29,744 nt of DNA from Purshia tridentata. Its lineage: Eukaryota; Streptophyta; Magnoliopsida; Rosales; Rosaceae. Positions within the stretch are counted from its first letter, which is position 1, and each line of letters starts with the position of its first letter. Positions 29,588 through 29,744 of this stretch are shown here, in pieces. The stretch spans positions 1-29,744 of the forward strand of contig QANT01005959.1 of the NCBI GenBank assembly GCA_003254885.1, written 5' to 3'. The notes under the pieces are model-generated. The model was not told the origin of the DNA, searched no databases, and saw only the letters and a program-made list of their open reading frames with translations. The position numbers and the translations under genes are program-made.

Positions 29588-29744
29588 TATAAATAGCATT
29601 ACACTGATTCACCCTTAAAACTAGTAGTCATAAAGCTAATAAGAAATATAGTACACAAAATATTGCAGCTTCCTACAAACAACCGAAAGGTCTCTCTCTT
29701 TAGTGCATGGAATATTGTGACTTCTGAAAATGGTCATATCTCAA
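29588..29744 (+). promoter_or_regulatory. Probable promoter and leader of a gene beyond the right edge
   Basis: TATAAATA at 29588-29595 is followed by a leader-like stretch with CTCTCTCTTTAG near 29692-29702. The ATG at 29706 opens a frame of only six codons before TGA, so it may be a short upstream frame. A second ATG at 29730 stays open to the edge (MVISQ). Too little is visible to name the gene. Confidence 0.3.

Overview
The window is nuclear DNA of a flowering plant, most likely a eudicot. The reasons are split genes with short GT-AG introns, AT-rich intergenic DNA full of poly-T runs and AT microsatellites, a nuclear gene for a plastid ribosomal protein with a transit peptide, a plant-type CYP87 cytochrome P450, and a plant-type MAD1. 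A rosid such as Rosaceae is a guess only. There is one undetermined base at 29350.

Layout: (1) 1-1871, minus strand: one coding exon for a Sin3-like paired amphipathic helix (PAH) domain (1554-1871), followed about 1.2 kb downstream in the same orientation by a frameshifted partial copy of that exon (about 287-424). (2) 3039-5903, plus: a complete five-exon gene for plastid ribosomal protein bL21 (RPL21). (3) 8247-10812, plus: a complete nine-exon CYP87-type cytochrome P450 of 478 residues with its own TATA box. (4) 12446-24826, plus: a complete 16-exon gene for the spindle assembly checkpoint protein MAD1, 716 residues. (5) 24827-29744: no gene I can support, but an inverted-repeat transposon remnant (Tourist-like MITE, 27365-27681), a second weaker candidate, simple repeats, and at the right edge a TATA box and leader that probably belong to a gene starting beyond the window.

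The genes are functionally unrelated (transcriptional corepression, plastid translation, triterpenoid/steroid-type oxidation, mitotic checkpoint), as is normal for plant neighbours; I see no operon-like or biosynthetic cluster logic. I rebuilt every exon boundary by eye from reading frame, GT/AG sites and family knowledge; all three long genes read through without stops.

I found no previously undescribed system. The points most worth a second look are the PAH exon with its broken duplicate, a short repeat family present in introns of both RPL21 and the P450, a three-copy 210-290 bp tandem repeat in MAD1 intron 2, the altered oxygen-activation motif of the P450, and the foldback MITE.
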